From a virus, in IMG/VR virus record IMGVR_UViG_3300042526_000205, positions 1 through 43,911 of that record: 43,911 nucleotides of DNA. One strand, given 5' to 3'. Made by a program: the position numbers and the translations under genes. Under the pieces are notes generated by a model. The model was not told where the DNA came from, ran no database searches, and saw only the letters and a program-made list of their open reading frames with translations. The first letter of the stretch is position 1, and each line of letters starts with the position of its first letter. Below, piece by piece: positions 27,385 through 36,589 of this stretch.

Positions 27385-27825
27385 ATGGAAAACTTTCAAT
27401 CACAATCTAAAAAGTCAGGAGATGCTTTTGAAGAACTTGTATACGCAGATTTGGTTAGTAGGGGTTTTGGTCCTATTGATAGAAATTATTGCTTTGAGAA
27501 TGTTGGTTGTGAAGTAGATTTTCGTGCACACTCTGACACAACGTTTGAGTTTGTTGAAGCAAAGGGTGGCCTCTCTGGTGAGGGTAAAAGACCAGGAGCA
27601 CAAAGAACTGATAATGTTAAAAAAGCAATTGCTAATGGAGCATTAATAAAAACTTCTAATGATTTGTATTATGTTGTTTATTTTTCTGCTAAACCAGAAA
27701 CAGGAAGTTATTCAGATAACATGATTAAAACTGCATTAAGACATAAGATTGTTGATGAAGTTAGATATTTAGAACCAGTTAACCAGTTCAAACAATACTG
27801 GCTTGATTTTGATAAAGATTTTTAA
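27385..27825 (+). CDS. PD-(D/E)XK-type nuclease-like protein
   Basis: 146 residues. GDAFEELVYADLVSRGF (helix with conserved Glu), then CEVDFRA and EFVEAKGG give a D-x(12)-ExK core (D45, E58, K60) after a GxxFE helix. This matches restriction-endonuclease-like folds, including Holliday-junction resolvases and phage recombination nucleases. Leaderless via TACAAT-N6-ATG. Specific role uncertain. Confidence 0.6.
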   Translation: MENFQSQSKKSGDAFEELVYADLVSRGFGPIDRNYCFENVGCEVDFRAHSDTTFEFVEAKGGLSGEGKRPGAQRTDNVKKAIANGALIKTSNDLYYVVYFSAKPETGSYSDNMIKTALRHKIVDEVRYLEPVNQFKQYWLDFDKDF

Positions 27826-27842
27826 GTAAAGGGTGGGAATAT

Positions 27843-29522
27843 ATGATTATTGTTGGAATAAATAAATCTTCACATAACGCATCAGTCGTTCTAATGAAAG
27901 ATAATGAAATTATTTTTCATATAGAGTCAGAAAGAATTTCTCATATAAAATATGATCGCTTCCCCTTTACTGCAATGAGCAAGATTAAAGATTATGTTGA
28001 TCATGTTGATATTATTGCACTTGCTGGATTTGCAAATTCTACACCATATGATTCTGGTAAACTTTATAATGTTTACAAGTCTTATATCTTAGGTCTTCAT
28101 AAAACATTTTCTAACAATGAGGAAAACATAAAGGTATATGATTTTGGCAACCAACATCATGCAACACATGCTGCAATATCTTTTTATAATTCTGGTTTTG
28201 ATGAAGCACTTTGTGTTGTTAAAGACGGTGCAGGGTCTGTTATTGATCCTAAATTTCCAGAAGATCATGATATGTTCGGCAGAGAAAGTTCATCTTTTTT
28301 TACAGCAAAGTATCCTGACGAGTTTTTATTAATAAAACAACATGTTACTACTCCTTATAGGTTAGATAATAATAATCCTGATGAGTGGATAAGCGATAAT
28401 GTATATCAAAATAATTCTTTTTCAGAAGGAGCCTCGTATGGTCTTTTTGCAAAAAGCATGGGTCTTACAATACATGATTCTGGCAAGGTTATGGGAATGT
28501 CTTCATATGGTAAAAATGAAGATATAGTTCCACAAATATATAAAGATAATCATATGAATAGAGACATTTTTTCTTTTGACAAAACTTTAATTAATGGTGT
28601 ATTTAACTATAAAGAAATTAATAAAGATAATTTTCAATCTTTAGCAAATTTTGCTTATGCATTACAGACACAGGTTCAAGAGCATGTTGCAGAAGAAATT
28701 TTAGATATGCTAAAACACACAAATCAAAAAAAATTATGCCTATCTGGAGGATTTTTCTTAAATTGTGTATCAAACTATAACTTATTAAAAAAACTGCCAA
28801 AAGATGTTGAAATTTATGTTGAGCCAATTTCAAGTGATGCAGGAACAGCAATAGGCGCAGCAAAACTTGCATATTATATTGAAACAGAAAGTAAAGAAAT
28901 AAAAAAACAAAACCACATATACTATGGTCCAAAATATAATTATACAAAAAATAATTTAATTAATGAAAAGATTATTGAAAACATAACTGCATCAGATGTA
29001 GCAAAAATTATTAGTGAAAAAAATATTGTTGCTATATATCAAGGATCATCTGAGGCTGGACCAAGAGCACTAGGAAATAGAAGTATTCTGTATGATCCAC
29101 GTGATCCAAATGGTAAAGACCACGTTAATATTGTAAAAAATAGAGAGTGGTATAGACCATTTGCTGGATCTGTTTTAAAAGAAAATGCTAAGGAATGGTT
29201 TGATTTAGTTAGCCTAGATGAATCAAAGTTTATGATGTTTGCAGTTGATGTGCTTGAAAATAAAAAAGATTTAATTCCAGCAATTACACACGTTGATGGT
29301 ACCTGTAGAGTTCAAACAGTTGCAATTGAAGATAATCCTAACTTCTACGATTTAATTAATGAGTTTTATAAAATAACTAATGTTCCAATACTCTTTAATA
29401 CATCTTTTAATTTAGCAGGGGATACTATTGTTGAAACATTAGATGATGCCTTATGGACACTACATAATTCTGACATAATGTTTTTATATTTGCCAGAGTT
29501 AAAGGTACTTGTTACAAAATAA
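27843..29522 (+). CDS. NodU/CmcH-type carbamoyltransferase
   Basis: 559 residues, full length. The N-terminal Kae1-like domain opens MIIVGINKSSHNASVVLMKD and has HHATHAAISFYNSGFDEA and ...CVVKDGAGSV. The C-terminal domain carries SSEAGPRALGNRSILYDPRD, EWYRPFAGSV and VPILFNTSFNLAGDTIVET. The enzyme transfers carbamoyl from carbamoyl phosphate, through carbamoyl-AMP, to a hydroxyl. Acceptors known for the family are sugars and antibiotics; relatives in uncultured phage DNA are reported to make 5-carbamoyloxymethylcytosine. Here it heads a sugar operon, so either target is possible. Very AGA-rich. Confidence 0.9.
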   Translation: MIIVGINKSSHNASVVLMKDNEIIFHIESERISHIKYDRFPFTAMSKIKDYVDHVDIIALAGFANSTPYDSGKLYNVYKSYILGLHKTFSNNEENIKVYDFGNQHHATHAAISFYNSGFDEALCVVKDGAGSVIDPKFPEDHDMFGRESSSFFTAKYPDEFLLIKQHVTTPYRLDNNNPDEWISDNVYQNNSFSEGASYGLFAKSMGLTIHDSGKVMGMSSYGKNEDIVPQIYKDNHMNRDIFSFDKTLINGVFNYKEINKDNFQSLANFAYALQTQVQEHVAEEILDMLKHTNQKKLCLSGGFFLNCVSNYNLLKKLPKDVEIYVEPISSDAGTAIGAAKLAYYIETESKEIKKQNHIYYGPKYNYTKNNLINEKIIENITASDVAKIISEKNIVAIYQGSSEAGPRALGNRSILYDPRDPNGKDHVNIVKNREWYRPFAGSVLKENAKEWFDLVSLDESKFMMFAVDVLENKKDLIPAITHVDGTCRVQTVAIEDNPNFYDLINEFYKITNVPILFNTSFNLAGDTIVETLDDALWTLHNSDIMFLYLPELKVLVTK

Positions 29523-29524
29523 AT

Positions 29525-29553
29525 TTGACTATTTTATGGCTATAGACTATACT
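29525..29553 (+). promoter_or_regulatory. tRNA-cluster promoter
   Basis: TTGACT 29525-29530, N17, TATACT 29548-29553, ten bases before the tRNA-Met. Confidence 0.7.
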
Positions 29554-29562
29554 TATAGTTAT

Positions 29563-29636
29563 GCACCAGTAGCCAAGTTGGTTAAGGCACCGAACTCATA
29601 ATTCGGCTATCGTAGGTTCAAGTCCTACCTGGTGTA
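29563..29636 (+). tRNA. tRNA-Met(CAT) (elongator or Ile2)
   Basis: Acceptor GCACCAG / CTGGTGT, anticodon loop CTCATAA in stem CCGAA / TTCGG, T-arm GTAGG-TTCAAGT-CCTAC. CAT could also be the lysidine-type Ile tRNA; not decidable here. Confidence 0.85.
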
Positions 29637-29640
29637 CTAC

Positions 29641-29714
29641 ACATCTGTAACTCAGTTGGTTAGAGTACCTGCCTTATATGCAGAGAGCCGAAGGTTCAAG
29701 TCCTTCCAGATGTA
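29641..29714 (+). tRNA. tRNA-Ile(TAT)
   Basis: Acceptor ACATCTG / CAGATGT, T-arm GAAGG-TTCAAGT-CCTTC, anticodon loop CTTATAT (TAT). The first anticodon-stem pair is C-A. Reads AUA, a frequent codon in the late genes here. Confidence 0.8.
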
Positions 29715-29718
29715 CTAA

Positions 29719-29790
29719 ATCTCTGTAACTCAGCGGAAGAGTGACACCCTTCTAAGGTGTAGGTCGTAGGTTCAAATCCTACCAGGGATG
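29719..29790 (+). tRNA. tRNA-Arg(TCT)
   Basis: Acceptor ATCTCTG / CAGGGAT, anticodon stem ACACC / GGTGT, loop CTTCTAA (TCT), T-arm GTAGG / CCTAC. Reads AGA. Confidence 0.85.
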
Positions 29791-29819
29791 CTATAATAGA
29801 TTAAAACAAAGGGGTAGTC

Positions 29820-30776
29820 TTGGCTAATATAGTTTTTCTTGGTAATTTTGAGGTATCTTATAGTAGTGAGAATCATCATGCTAGTAGTTTAGAGTCTTTA
29901 GGCCATACCGTGACAAAATTGCAGGAGCGTAAGGCTAAGACACAAACCATCCTAGAAAAAGCATTAGAGTCTGATCTATTTATCTGGGTACACACACATG
30001 GCTGGGAAACTGGTGGAAACATCACAATGGATCAAGTTCTTAACAAACTTAATGCCAAGGGTGTCCCTACAATGACATATCATTTAGATTTATGGTTTGG
30101 CCTTGATAGACAAAACGATCTTAAGCATGATAGTTTCTATAGAACTATTGGACATTTCTTCACTGTAGATAAACTTATGGCTGATTGGTTTGATCACAAT
30201 ACCGCCGTAAAAGGCCACTTCATGCCTGCTGGGGTATACGATAAAGAATGCTACATCCACCCAGACTATGACACACAAAACTTTGAGTACGATGTTATTT
30301 TTGTGGGAAGCAGAAGATATCACCATGAGCATAAGTATCGCCCAGAACTAATTGACTTCTTAAGAAAGACCTACGGCAAACGATTCCTTCACGTTGGTGG
30401 AGATGGCGACACAGGAACTATACGTGGGGATGCACTAAACCGTATCTATGCTAAGAGCAAGATTGCAGTTGGAGATAGTCTTAACATAGGATTTGAATAT
30501 CCTTACTACACTAGTGACAGGCTTTTTGAGTCTACTGGTCGTGGTGGCTTTACTATCTACCCTGAGATTAAAGGCTTAGATGAATACTTTATGCCTGATG
30601 AAGTTGTATTCTACAAGCATGGAGACTTTAATAACTTGAAAGATAAGATAGATCAGTATCTTGAAAACTCTTTGGTACGAGAAAGAATCAGAGTCAATGG
30701 ACATAACCGCACAAAGAAAGAACATACCTATGTTCATAGGTGGACTGCAATCTTAGAAGAGTTGGGTATTAAATGA
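29820..30776 (+). CDS. glycosyltransferase (CgeB-like, GT-B)
   Basis: 318 residues. N-terminal Rossmann MANIVFLGNFEVSYSSENHH; C-terminal donor domain with YDVIFVGSRRYHHEHKYRPE, ALNRIYAKSKIAVGDS and RLFESTGRGGFTIYPEIKGL, the pattern of CgeB-type glycosyltransferases. TTG start after AAAGGGG; TATAAT at 29792-29797 gives a promoter just past the tRNA-Arg. First gene of the glycan operon. Confidence 0.8.
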   Translation: MANIVFLGNFEVSYSSENHHASSLESLGHTVTKLQERKAKTQTILEKALESDLFIWVHTHGWETGGNITMDQVLNKLNAKGVPTMTYHLDLWFGLDRQNDLKHDSFYRTIGHFFTVDKLMADWFDHNTAVKGHFMPAGVYDKECYIHPDYDTQNFEYDVIFVGSRRYHHEHKYRPELIDFLRKTYGKRFLHVGGDGDTGTIRGDALNRIYAKSKIAVGDSLNIGFEYPYYTSDRLFESTGRGGFTIYPEIKGLDEYFMPDEVVFYKHGDFNNLKDKIDQYLENSLVRERIRVNGHNRTKKEHTYVHRWTAILEELGIK

Positions 30777-31657
30777 ATTGTTTAGTAACTGGAGGAGCAG
30801 GCTTCATTGGATCTAATCTTGTTGATAAACTTATAGACCTTGGTCATAATGTTATTTGTATAGATAATGAATCAGCAGAGTGCCACGAGCAATTTTACTG
30901 GAACCTAAAAGCAAATAATTATAAATATGATATATGTGACTATAAGAAGATAGAACATTTATTTAATGGAATAGACTATGTATTCCATATTGCATCTGAT
31001 GCAAGAATTCAGCCAGCAATCCTAAACCCTAGAAAATCTATTGAGTCTAACGCAGTGGGAACTGCCAATGTATTAGAACTATCTCGCTTAGCAAAAGTAA
31101 AGAAGTTTATTTATTCTAGTACATCATCTGCCTATGGTAAGAAAGCAATACTTCCAAATATAGAAACACAACCATCTGATCCACTAACCCCATACTCTAC
31201 TGCAAAGGTGTTTGGTGAAAACCTTGCAAGAGTTTACTATAATCTTTACGGTCTTGAGACTATATCCCTTAGATACTTCAATGTTTATGGAGATAGACAA
31301 CCACTTAAAGGCCAGTATGCACCAGTAATAGGACTATTCTTAAAGCAATATCACGAAGGAAAAGCATTAACAGTTGTTGGAGATGGATCTCAGCGCAGAG
31401 ACTTTACACACATATCTGATGTAGTAGAAGCAAACATCCTTGCATCTGAAGTAAGTCATGGCTTTGGTGAGGTATATAACATTGGGTATGGAAGTAACTA
31501 TTCTATAATTGATATTGCTAATATGATTTCAAATGATGTTAAGTTTATCCCGTCAAGAATTGGTGAGGTGCAAGAAACTCTTGCGTCTAATGAAAAGTTT
31601 AAAGGTTTAACTGGATGGACACCGAAAGTATCATTAGTAGACTGGTTGCAGAAATGA
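30773..31657 (+). CDS. NAD-dependent sugar epimerase/dehydratase (extended SDR)
   Basis: 294 residues with TGGAGFIG (6-13), Asp31 for NAD specificity, SSTSSAYG and YSTAK (Y141, K145). Most like UDP-glucose/GalNAc 4-epimerases, with RYFNVYGDRQ and DGSQRRDFTHISDV in the C-terminal part. Provides an NDP-sugar for the surrounding transferases. ATGA overlap with the upstream gene. Confidence 0.85.
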   Translation: MNCLVTGGAGFIGSNLVDKLIDLGHNVICIDNESAECHEQFYWNLKANNYKYDICDYKKIEHLFNGIDYVFHIASDARIQPAILNPRKSIESNAVGTANVLELSRLAKVKKFIYSSTSSAYGKKAILPNIETQPSDPLTPYSTAKVFGENLARVYYNLYGLETISLRYFNVYGDRQPLKGQYAPVIGLFLKQYHEGKALTVVGDGSQRRDFTHISDVVEANILASEVSHGFGEVYNIGYGSNYSIIDIANMISNDVKFIPSRIGEVQETLASNEKFKGLTGWTPKVSLVDWLQK

Positions 31658-32367
31658 CAGAGATGAAAAAAGTAATAGTTAATGGTGAGTTTGAGATTAC
31701 TTTGCCAGATCATCGTGCTGCTCGCCCTGAATGGTACGAACCTAAAGGTTGGGAAAAACCAAGACTAAGACACATGTCTGAAAATATTTCTTCTGGAGAT
31801 GTTATGTATTATGTTGGTGCAGAAGAAGGCGAGTTTGCTGCACTATGCCAAATGTGGGGTGCGGAAGTAGTTGTATTTGAACCAAACCCTAAAGTCTGGT
31901 CACACTTTCCATTGCTTTGGAGTGCAAACAATTTAGATCTTCCAATGGTTTGTATTCCTGGATTTGCATCTGATAAGATAAACAATCTTTCAAGAATATA
32001 TTATAATGAATGGCCACCAGAAGTTAACAACGTAATTGAAGCAGCCCACGGATTTAAAGAACTATACCTTGAAGGAGAATCCTATGGTCAGATTACTATA
32101 GATTCTTGTGTATATGATCACGGAATTAAGCCACCTACCGCCATTTCATTGGACGTAGAGGGCAGTGAGTGGAGGGTCCTAGGAGGGGCTGAGAAGGTCC
32201 TTAGAGAGCACAAACCAAAGATTTGGTTATCTGGACACCCTGAGTTTATGTTACAGCAATGGAATGAATCTTTATATAATCTTAGACAATGGATTAAAGG
32301 ATTAGGTTATACTGAAATAATTTTAGACTATCAGCATGAGGTTCACTTATACTATGAATCAATATAA
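31654..32367 (+). CDS. FkbM-family methyltransferase
   Basis: About 237 residues. SAM-binding core DVMYYVGAEEGEFAALC, acidic VVVFEPNPKVW, and the FkbM signature ISLDVEGSEWRVLGGAEKVL followed by HKPKIWLSGHPE. Probably O-methylates a sugar hydroxyl. Start taken at 31654, overlapping the epimerase stop as ATGA, rather than at 31615. Confidence 0.8.
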   Translation: MTEMKKVIVNGEFEITLPDHRAARPEWYEPKGWEKPRLRHMSENISSGDVMYYVGAEEGEFAALCQMWGAEVVVFEPNPKVWSHFPLLWSANNLDLPMVCIPGFASDKINNLSRIYYNEWPPEVNNVIEAAHGFKELYLEGESYGQITIDSCVYDHGIKPPTAISLDVEGSEWRVLGGAEKVLREHKPKIWLSGHPEFMLQQWNESLYNLRQWIKGLGYTEIILDYQHEVHLYYESI

Positions 32368-33208
32368 CGCATACCTATATTCTCATGATGGAAAAGATTA
32401 TGCAAGCGACAAGTGGGACTATGGATTAATAAAAGAAATATTTGATAAGTACGAAATCAATCAAATAAAAGTTACAAAGATTCCAGAAAATGAGAAAGCA
32501 TTTGTTGTAATCCCTGGACCACAAACTGCTGGAAATGAAGATAGACTGTCTAAGGAACTAAATAAACTTTCTAGAGTTGTTTTATTTATTAATGGAGATG
32601 AGAATGCTAGGTTTGATGTAGATAAAATTAATCATCCAAATATTGAGATATGGATTCAATACCCTCATAAAAAACATGCAGCATATAATAAAATGCCAAT
32701 TGGTGTTCCACAGCACTTAAGTGATAATTCTCCAGAATACAAAGAAAAAGAATACGATGTTTACTTTGGTGGACAGATTACTCACCAAAGAAGGATAGAG
32801 TTATCTCATGTTATGCCAACCCTAAATAATTCTTTATATGGACCAACTGCAGGCTTTTCACAAGGAGATAAGCCAAAAGACTACTATGCCAAACTTGCAA
32901 GTGCAAAAATTGCACCATGTCCATCTGGTGCAGCAGTAATAGATACATTTAGATTTTTTGAGTCAATAGAGTTATTAACGTTGCCAGTAGCAGATACAAT
33001 AAATCCAAAAGGAATACAGACAGATTTTTATAAAAACATGTTTGGAGTTAATGTTCCATTTAACTATGTATCAAATTGGAATGAACTTAATAAATTAGTT
33101 CCAAAACTATTAGATCAGTATCCAAATAATATGCACCAAGTAGTATGTTGGTGGATCAAACAAAAAAGAGATCTAGGAATTAAGATTATGAGGCAGATAA
33201 ATGCATAA
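32354..33208 (+). CDS. exostosin-like glycosyltransferase
   Basis: 284 residues. The middle has YDVYFGGQITHQRRIELSHV, and the C-terminal APCPSGAAVIDTFRFFESIE resembles the exostosin (GT47-like) donor domain. N-terminal third is alpha/beta (MNQYNAYLYSHDGKDYASDK). The start at 32354 overlaps the methyltransferase by 14 bases. Confidence 0.65.
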   Translation: MNQYNAYLYSHDGKDYASDKWDYGLIKEIFDKYEINQIKVTKIPENEKAFVVIPGPQTAGNEDRLSKELNKLSRVVLFINGDENARFDVDKINHPNIEIWIQYPHKKHAAYNKMPIGVPQHLSDNSPEYKEKEYDVYFGGQITHQRRIELSHVMPTLNNSLYGPTAGFSQGDKPKDYYAKLASAKIAPCPSGAAVIDTFRFFESIELLTLPVADTINPKGIQTDFYKNMFGVNVPFNYVSNWNELNKLVPKLLDQYPNNMHQVVCWWIKQKRDLGIKIMRQINA

Positions 33209-33962
33209 AAGAGATGTAACTATTATTCTTGCAACATCAATAATTCCAGGGCACCCAAGTACAGACATGATAGATGAAACTATTAAATCTATTAGGCATC
33301 ACTTTCCTAATAATGAAATTATAATGCAAATTGATGGATTAAGATCAGAACAGTTGCATCGCAAACAAGATTATGATGAATACAAAAATAGAATTTTATG
33401 GAAGTGTCTTCACCAATATAAAAATGTTTTGCCAATTATATTTAATAAGCATAGCCATCAGAGCACAATGCTAAAGCAGACTATCAATCTTATAAATACA
33501 CCTTGCCTTCTTTATGTTGAAGGAGATGCTCCACTTACACCCGATGTTGAGATTGATTGGGACAAATGTTTAGATATGATTGAGTATGGAAAAGCAAATA
33601 CAATTAGATTTCATTTTGAGTCATCAATACCTGAACCTCATAATCATTTGATGTTTGGATTAGAGGATGGTTTTATGAAAACATCTCAATGGAGCCAAAG
33701 ACCACACCTATCTACTGTTGAATACTATAGAAAAGTTATTCTTCCAGAAGTAGAAGACTTTGCTTTTATTGAAGATACAACTCATGGAAGAATTCAAGAT
33801 GATATTTCTCCATATAGTATATTTTCTGAAGATGGATGGAATAAACATAAGTTGTGGATTTATCATCCTGAAGGAAATATAAAAAGATCCTATCATTTAG
33901 ATGGTCGCCAAGGAACAAGAAAGTATACTAGTGACGATCTTATTTGGGGGTATTCTCAATGA
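33201..33962 (+). CDS. GT-A-type glycosyltransferase-like protein
   Basis: 253 residues: VTIILATSIIPGHPST opening strand, PNNEIIMQIDGL, and LLYVEGDAPLTPDVEIDWD where EGD takes the place of a DxD. The fold fits a GT2-like nucleotidyl-sugar domain. Weak enough that another nucleotide-sugar enzyme is possible. Overlaps both neighbours. Confidence 0.6.
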   Translation: MHKRDVTIILATSIIPGHPSTDMIDETIKSIRHHFPNNEIIMQIDGLRSEQLHRKQDYDEYKNRILWKCLHQYKNVLPIIFNKHSHQSTMLKQTINLINTPCLLYVEGDAPLTPDVEIDWDKCLDMIEYGKANTIRFHFESSIPEPHNHLMFGLEDGFMKTSQWSQRPHLSTVEYYRKVILPEVEDFAFIEDTTHGRIQDDISPYSIFSEDGWNKHKLWIYHPEGNIKRSYHLDGRQGTRKYTSDDLIWGYSQ

Positions 33963-34993
33963 GAGTTGGAATAATTGCAAGATGCGATGATACTGGCCTT
34001 GGTAATCAAACCAGAGAATTAGTTAATATGATAAACCCTGATAAAGTTATGCTTATTAATTCAAGGTTCTTTAATCAAAATAAACAACATTTTGACTGGT
34101 ATGATGGATATAACTATACTGCTACACTAAAAGGCTTTCCAACAACTGCTGAGATAGCAAACTTTATTGCAGATGTTGACGTAGTTATTAGTTGTGAGAC
34201 ATTTTATAGTCCAAGATTTATTGACATAGCAAGATCTCGTGGAGTTAAGACAATACTTCAATATAATTATGAGTTCTTTGGAAACCTTGTACATACAGAG
34301 TGGTCACTTCCAGATGTTCTTGTTGCACCAAGTCTGTGGAATATGGACAATATAGTTGCACGCTTTGGTGATAAATGTAAGGTTGTTTATCTACCACCAC
34401 CAACAAACCATGAAAACTTTAAGAATGCAAAAGAAAATAATATGTCAAAGAGTCATAATCGCATCCTGCATATTGGTGGCAAGGCTGCAGTTAAAGATAG
34501 AAACGGCACTAATTCTGTTATAGAAATGCTTAAATATTCTACTGGAGATTACGAAGTTGTAATTAAAACTCAAACTGATTTAGGCATTAGAAATACTAAT
34601 GAAAGACTAACTATTCAGACGAGTACAACAAAAGAACCAGAAGATCTTTATTCTGGGTACGACGCTATGGTATTGCCTAGAAGGTATGCTGGATTATGTT
34701 TGCCTATGAATGAGGCTCTTCTTAGTGGGCTACCTGTTTTTATGCCCCGCATTTCTCCAAACAATGCCATACTTCCTGATAAATGGACGGTAGAGGCAAA
34801 TAAGATTGATGAGTTTAAGGCTAAGGCTATTATTGATGTATATAATATTGATGCAAAAGCCCTTGCAAAAACAATTGATGAGTATATGGAAAAGAAAGAT
34901 AGTATGGTTAAACAAGAGGCATTTAATCTTGGGTTTCTTAATTTTTCAACAGAGTCATTAAGAGATAAATACATAAACTTAATTAACTCATAA
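33959..34993 (+). CDS. GT4-type glycosyltransferase
   Basis: 344 residues. N-terminal MRVGIIARCDDTGLGNQTRE, VVISCETFY; C-terminal ILHIGGKAAVKDRNGTNSVI, ADLYSGYDAMVLPRRYAGLC-type loop and LPMNEALLSGLPVFMP, the E-x7-E region of GT4 enzymes. Start at 33959 overlaps the upstream stop as ATGA. Last gene of the operon, followed by a bidirectional terminator. Confidence 0.8.
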   Translation: MRVGIIARCDDTGLGNQTRELVNMINPDKVMLINSRFFNQNKQHFDWYDGYNYTATLKGFPTTAEIANFIADVDVVISCETFYSPRFIDIARSRGVKTILQYNYEFFGNLVHTEWSLPDVLVAPSLWNMDNIVARFGDKCKVVYLPPPTNHENFKNAKENNMSKSHNRILHIGGKAAVKDRNGTNSVIEMLKYSTGDYEVVIKTQTDLGIRNTNERLTIQTSTTKEPEDLYSGYDAMVLPRRYAGLCLPMNEALLSGLPVFMPRISPNNAILPDKWTVEANKIDEFKAKAIIDVYNIDAKALAKTIDEYMEKKDSMVKQEAFNLGFLNFSTESLRDKYINLINS

Positions 34994-35002
34994 AACAAAA
35001 AA

Positions 35003-35024
35003 GCCAGCCTATCTCTAGACTGGC
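35003..35024. terminator. bidirectional terminator
   Basis: GCCAG (35003-35007) / CTGGC (35020-35024) with an extra CT/AG pair, preceded by a run of A. It lies between convergent operons. Confidence 0.7.
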
Positions 35025-35041
35025 AATTCTGTAAGTAAATA

Positions 35042-35326
35042 TTACTTCTTTGGCGCTGCTTTCTTAGCAACAGCCTTCTTAGCAGCCTTCTTTACAGGTG
35101 CCTTAGCAGCCTTCAGAGCGGTCTCTACAGCCTTAGCATCTGGCAAGATACCAAAAGCCTTGTCTGCTGGATTGATTGCTCTAATTGCCACTGGTGCGAT
35201 TGCTGCTACAAGTGCAGTCCATAGATCCTTTGGATCTGTTACGCCTGCCATGTATAGTGCAAGGCCTGATGCAAGGACTGAACGTCCGTATGATGCAAGT
35301 AGTGCCTTTAGTTGTTCTGTGTTCAT
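35042..35326 (-). CDS. holin-like membrane protein with basic tail
   Basis: 94 residues. Two short hydrophobic helices (VLASGLALYMAGV, TALVAAIAPVAIRAI) around the charged VTDPKDLW turn, then an Ala/Lys-rich tail (KAAKAPVKKAAKKAVAKKA) like a histone tail. Size, topology and its place in the operon group that also holds the endolysin suggest a holin; the tail resembles the AAKKA C-terminus of the endolysin at 42286. AGGAGG precedes the ATG. Confidence 0.6.
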   Translation of the reverse strand: MNTEQLKALLASYGRSVLASGLALYMAGVTDPKDLWTALVAAIAPVAIRAINPADKAFGILPDAKAVETALKAAKAPVKKAAKKAVAKKAAPKK

Positions 35327-35377
35327 TTTTCCTCCTAGGATAGAACTTTTATTAGTATAGCACGAATCTCGTACTAA

Positions 35378-35965
35378 TTATTTTAATCTTTTGCCTGCTG
35401 CCCATTCATCTTCTGTAAGATCACCTCTAACAACATCAAGATATTCTGGTCCTTTAGTATGGTACCAGTGATCAGATTCAACAAAATGAAAAAATATCAT
35501 GGCAACATGCTGTGAATCAGGATTTGGAAAGTCTGGCCTCCAGTGCTCTTGAGCGTTTCCATAATATAAGACGGCCTCATTTTCTTGCAAGATATATTCT
35601 GTATCTTTACCGTTGTTACTAATTCCAATTGCCCATGGCTCTGTTTGATATAAACATAAATCTATTGTATAGGTGCAGGCATTGTCATCTACATGCCTAT
35701 GAAGATTTGCTCCTGGCCCTTGATAATGAGCAAATAAAGAATAGGATGGCTTTATGTTTTCACTATTAAACATTTTTTTTGCTAATGGTATAAGTTTTTC
35801 TGCATATTCGTCTATAAGAGGAGATTGTACAAGATGTCTTCCAAGTTCTAAGTCATATTCAGTTTCTAGGGGCCAGTTTTGCATAATATTTTTTAATTCT
35901 TGATGTTCTTTATCACTAAAAATATTTTTTACAATTACAGGTTCTTTTATTTTAATCTTTGACAC
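35378..35965 (-). CDS. 2OG-Fe(II) dioxygenase-like protein
   Basis: 195 residues with a double-stranded beta-helix pattern: LFAHYQGPGANLHRHVDD holding the HxD iron ligands (H91, D93), and AQEHWRPDF with the distal His (H141). It resembles prolyl-4-hydroxylase/PKHD-type phage oxygenases that hydroxylate proteins, sugars or nucleobases. Substrate unknown. RBS AGGAGGAAAA. Confidence 0.75.
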   Translation of the reverse strand: MSKIKIKEPVIVKNIFSDKEHQELKNIMQNWPLETEYDLELGRHLVQSPLIDEYAEKLIPLAKKMFNSENIKPSYSLFAHYQGPGANLHRHVDDNACTYTIDLCLYQTEPWAIGISNNGKDTEYILQENEAVLYYGNAQEHWRPDFPNPDSQHVAMIFFHFVESDHWYHTKGPEYLDVVRGDLTEDEWAAGKRLK

Positions 35966-35973
35966 TTTTCCTC

Positions 35974-36132
35974 CTAATTTATGATCTTAAATAGTATAGC
36001 ATATCCAGCCCATAGCCCTACAATTCCTGCTACCCCTGCAAAAACTGGTGGGGCAGGAACTGGCAATTTAAATGCAGCAAATACCACGCCACAACCAAAA
36101 CCTGTTAATGTTGACAATAATATATCTTTCAT
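35974..36132 (-). CDS. XapX-domain (DUF1427) membrane protein
   Basis: 52 residues: LLSTLTGFGCGVVFAAFKLP, VPAPPVFAGVAGIVGLW. The FKLPVPAPP.FAG..G..GLWAGY pattern is XapX. Two membrane helices. Function unknown in the family. The start overlaps the upstream stop (TAATG). Confidence 0.75.
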   Translation of the reverse strand: MKDILLSTLTGFGCGVVFAAFKLPVPAPPVFAGVAGIVGLWAGYAILFKIIN

Positions 36133-36560
36133 TATTTTATTTCATCCTCTGGAAGTAGTGTTTTTAATTCTTTATATGCTTTTGAAATATTTTTCATAGA
36201 TGGATAGTCTGGTCTTGACATAGACAAGGCTTCTCCATATTCATCAAAGTGAGATATATCTGCATCAACATCATTAATAAACCTAGTTAATCCTTTTTGC
36301 ACACTCTCAATATATTCAAATGCCCATAGTCTAGAATCAGAAAGAAACTTAATAAAGTTTTCTTTGTGTATTGAGTCATCTGATTCTTCTTTTGTTTTTG
36401 TAGACTTATTTAAATCAACATATTCTTGAAGCAAAGTCTTTTCAATAAAAAGTTTTGAAACATCTCTTTTAAGTTTGATAGATTGTTTTAAAACTAATAT
36501 GTATGAGGCTGCAAAGCAAATTGACAATGTTGCAAAAAAAACAATAAAAATATCTTTCAT
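36132..36560 (-). CDS. membrane-anchored phage protein
   Basis: About 142 residues from the ATG at 36560: one N-terminal membrane helix (DIFIVFFATLSICFAASYIL), then a soluble helical domain with KENFIKFLSDSRLWAFEYIE and a Pro-rich turn near the end. I recall this layout from many phages, unassigned. A start at 36575 would add five residues. Confidence 0.65.
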   Translation of the reverse strand: MKDIFIVFFATLSICFAASYILVLKQSIKLKRDVSKLFIEKTLLQEYVDLNKSTKTKEESDDSIHKENFIKFLSDSRLWAFEYIESVQKGLTRFINDVDADISHFDEYGEALSMSRPDYPSMKNISKAYKELKTLLPEDEIK

Positions 36561-36589
36561 ATCACCACTCCACATATTTTAATTATACC

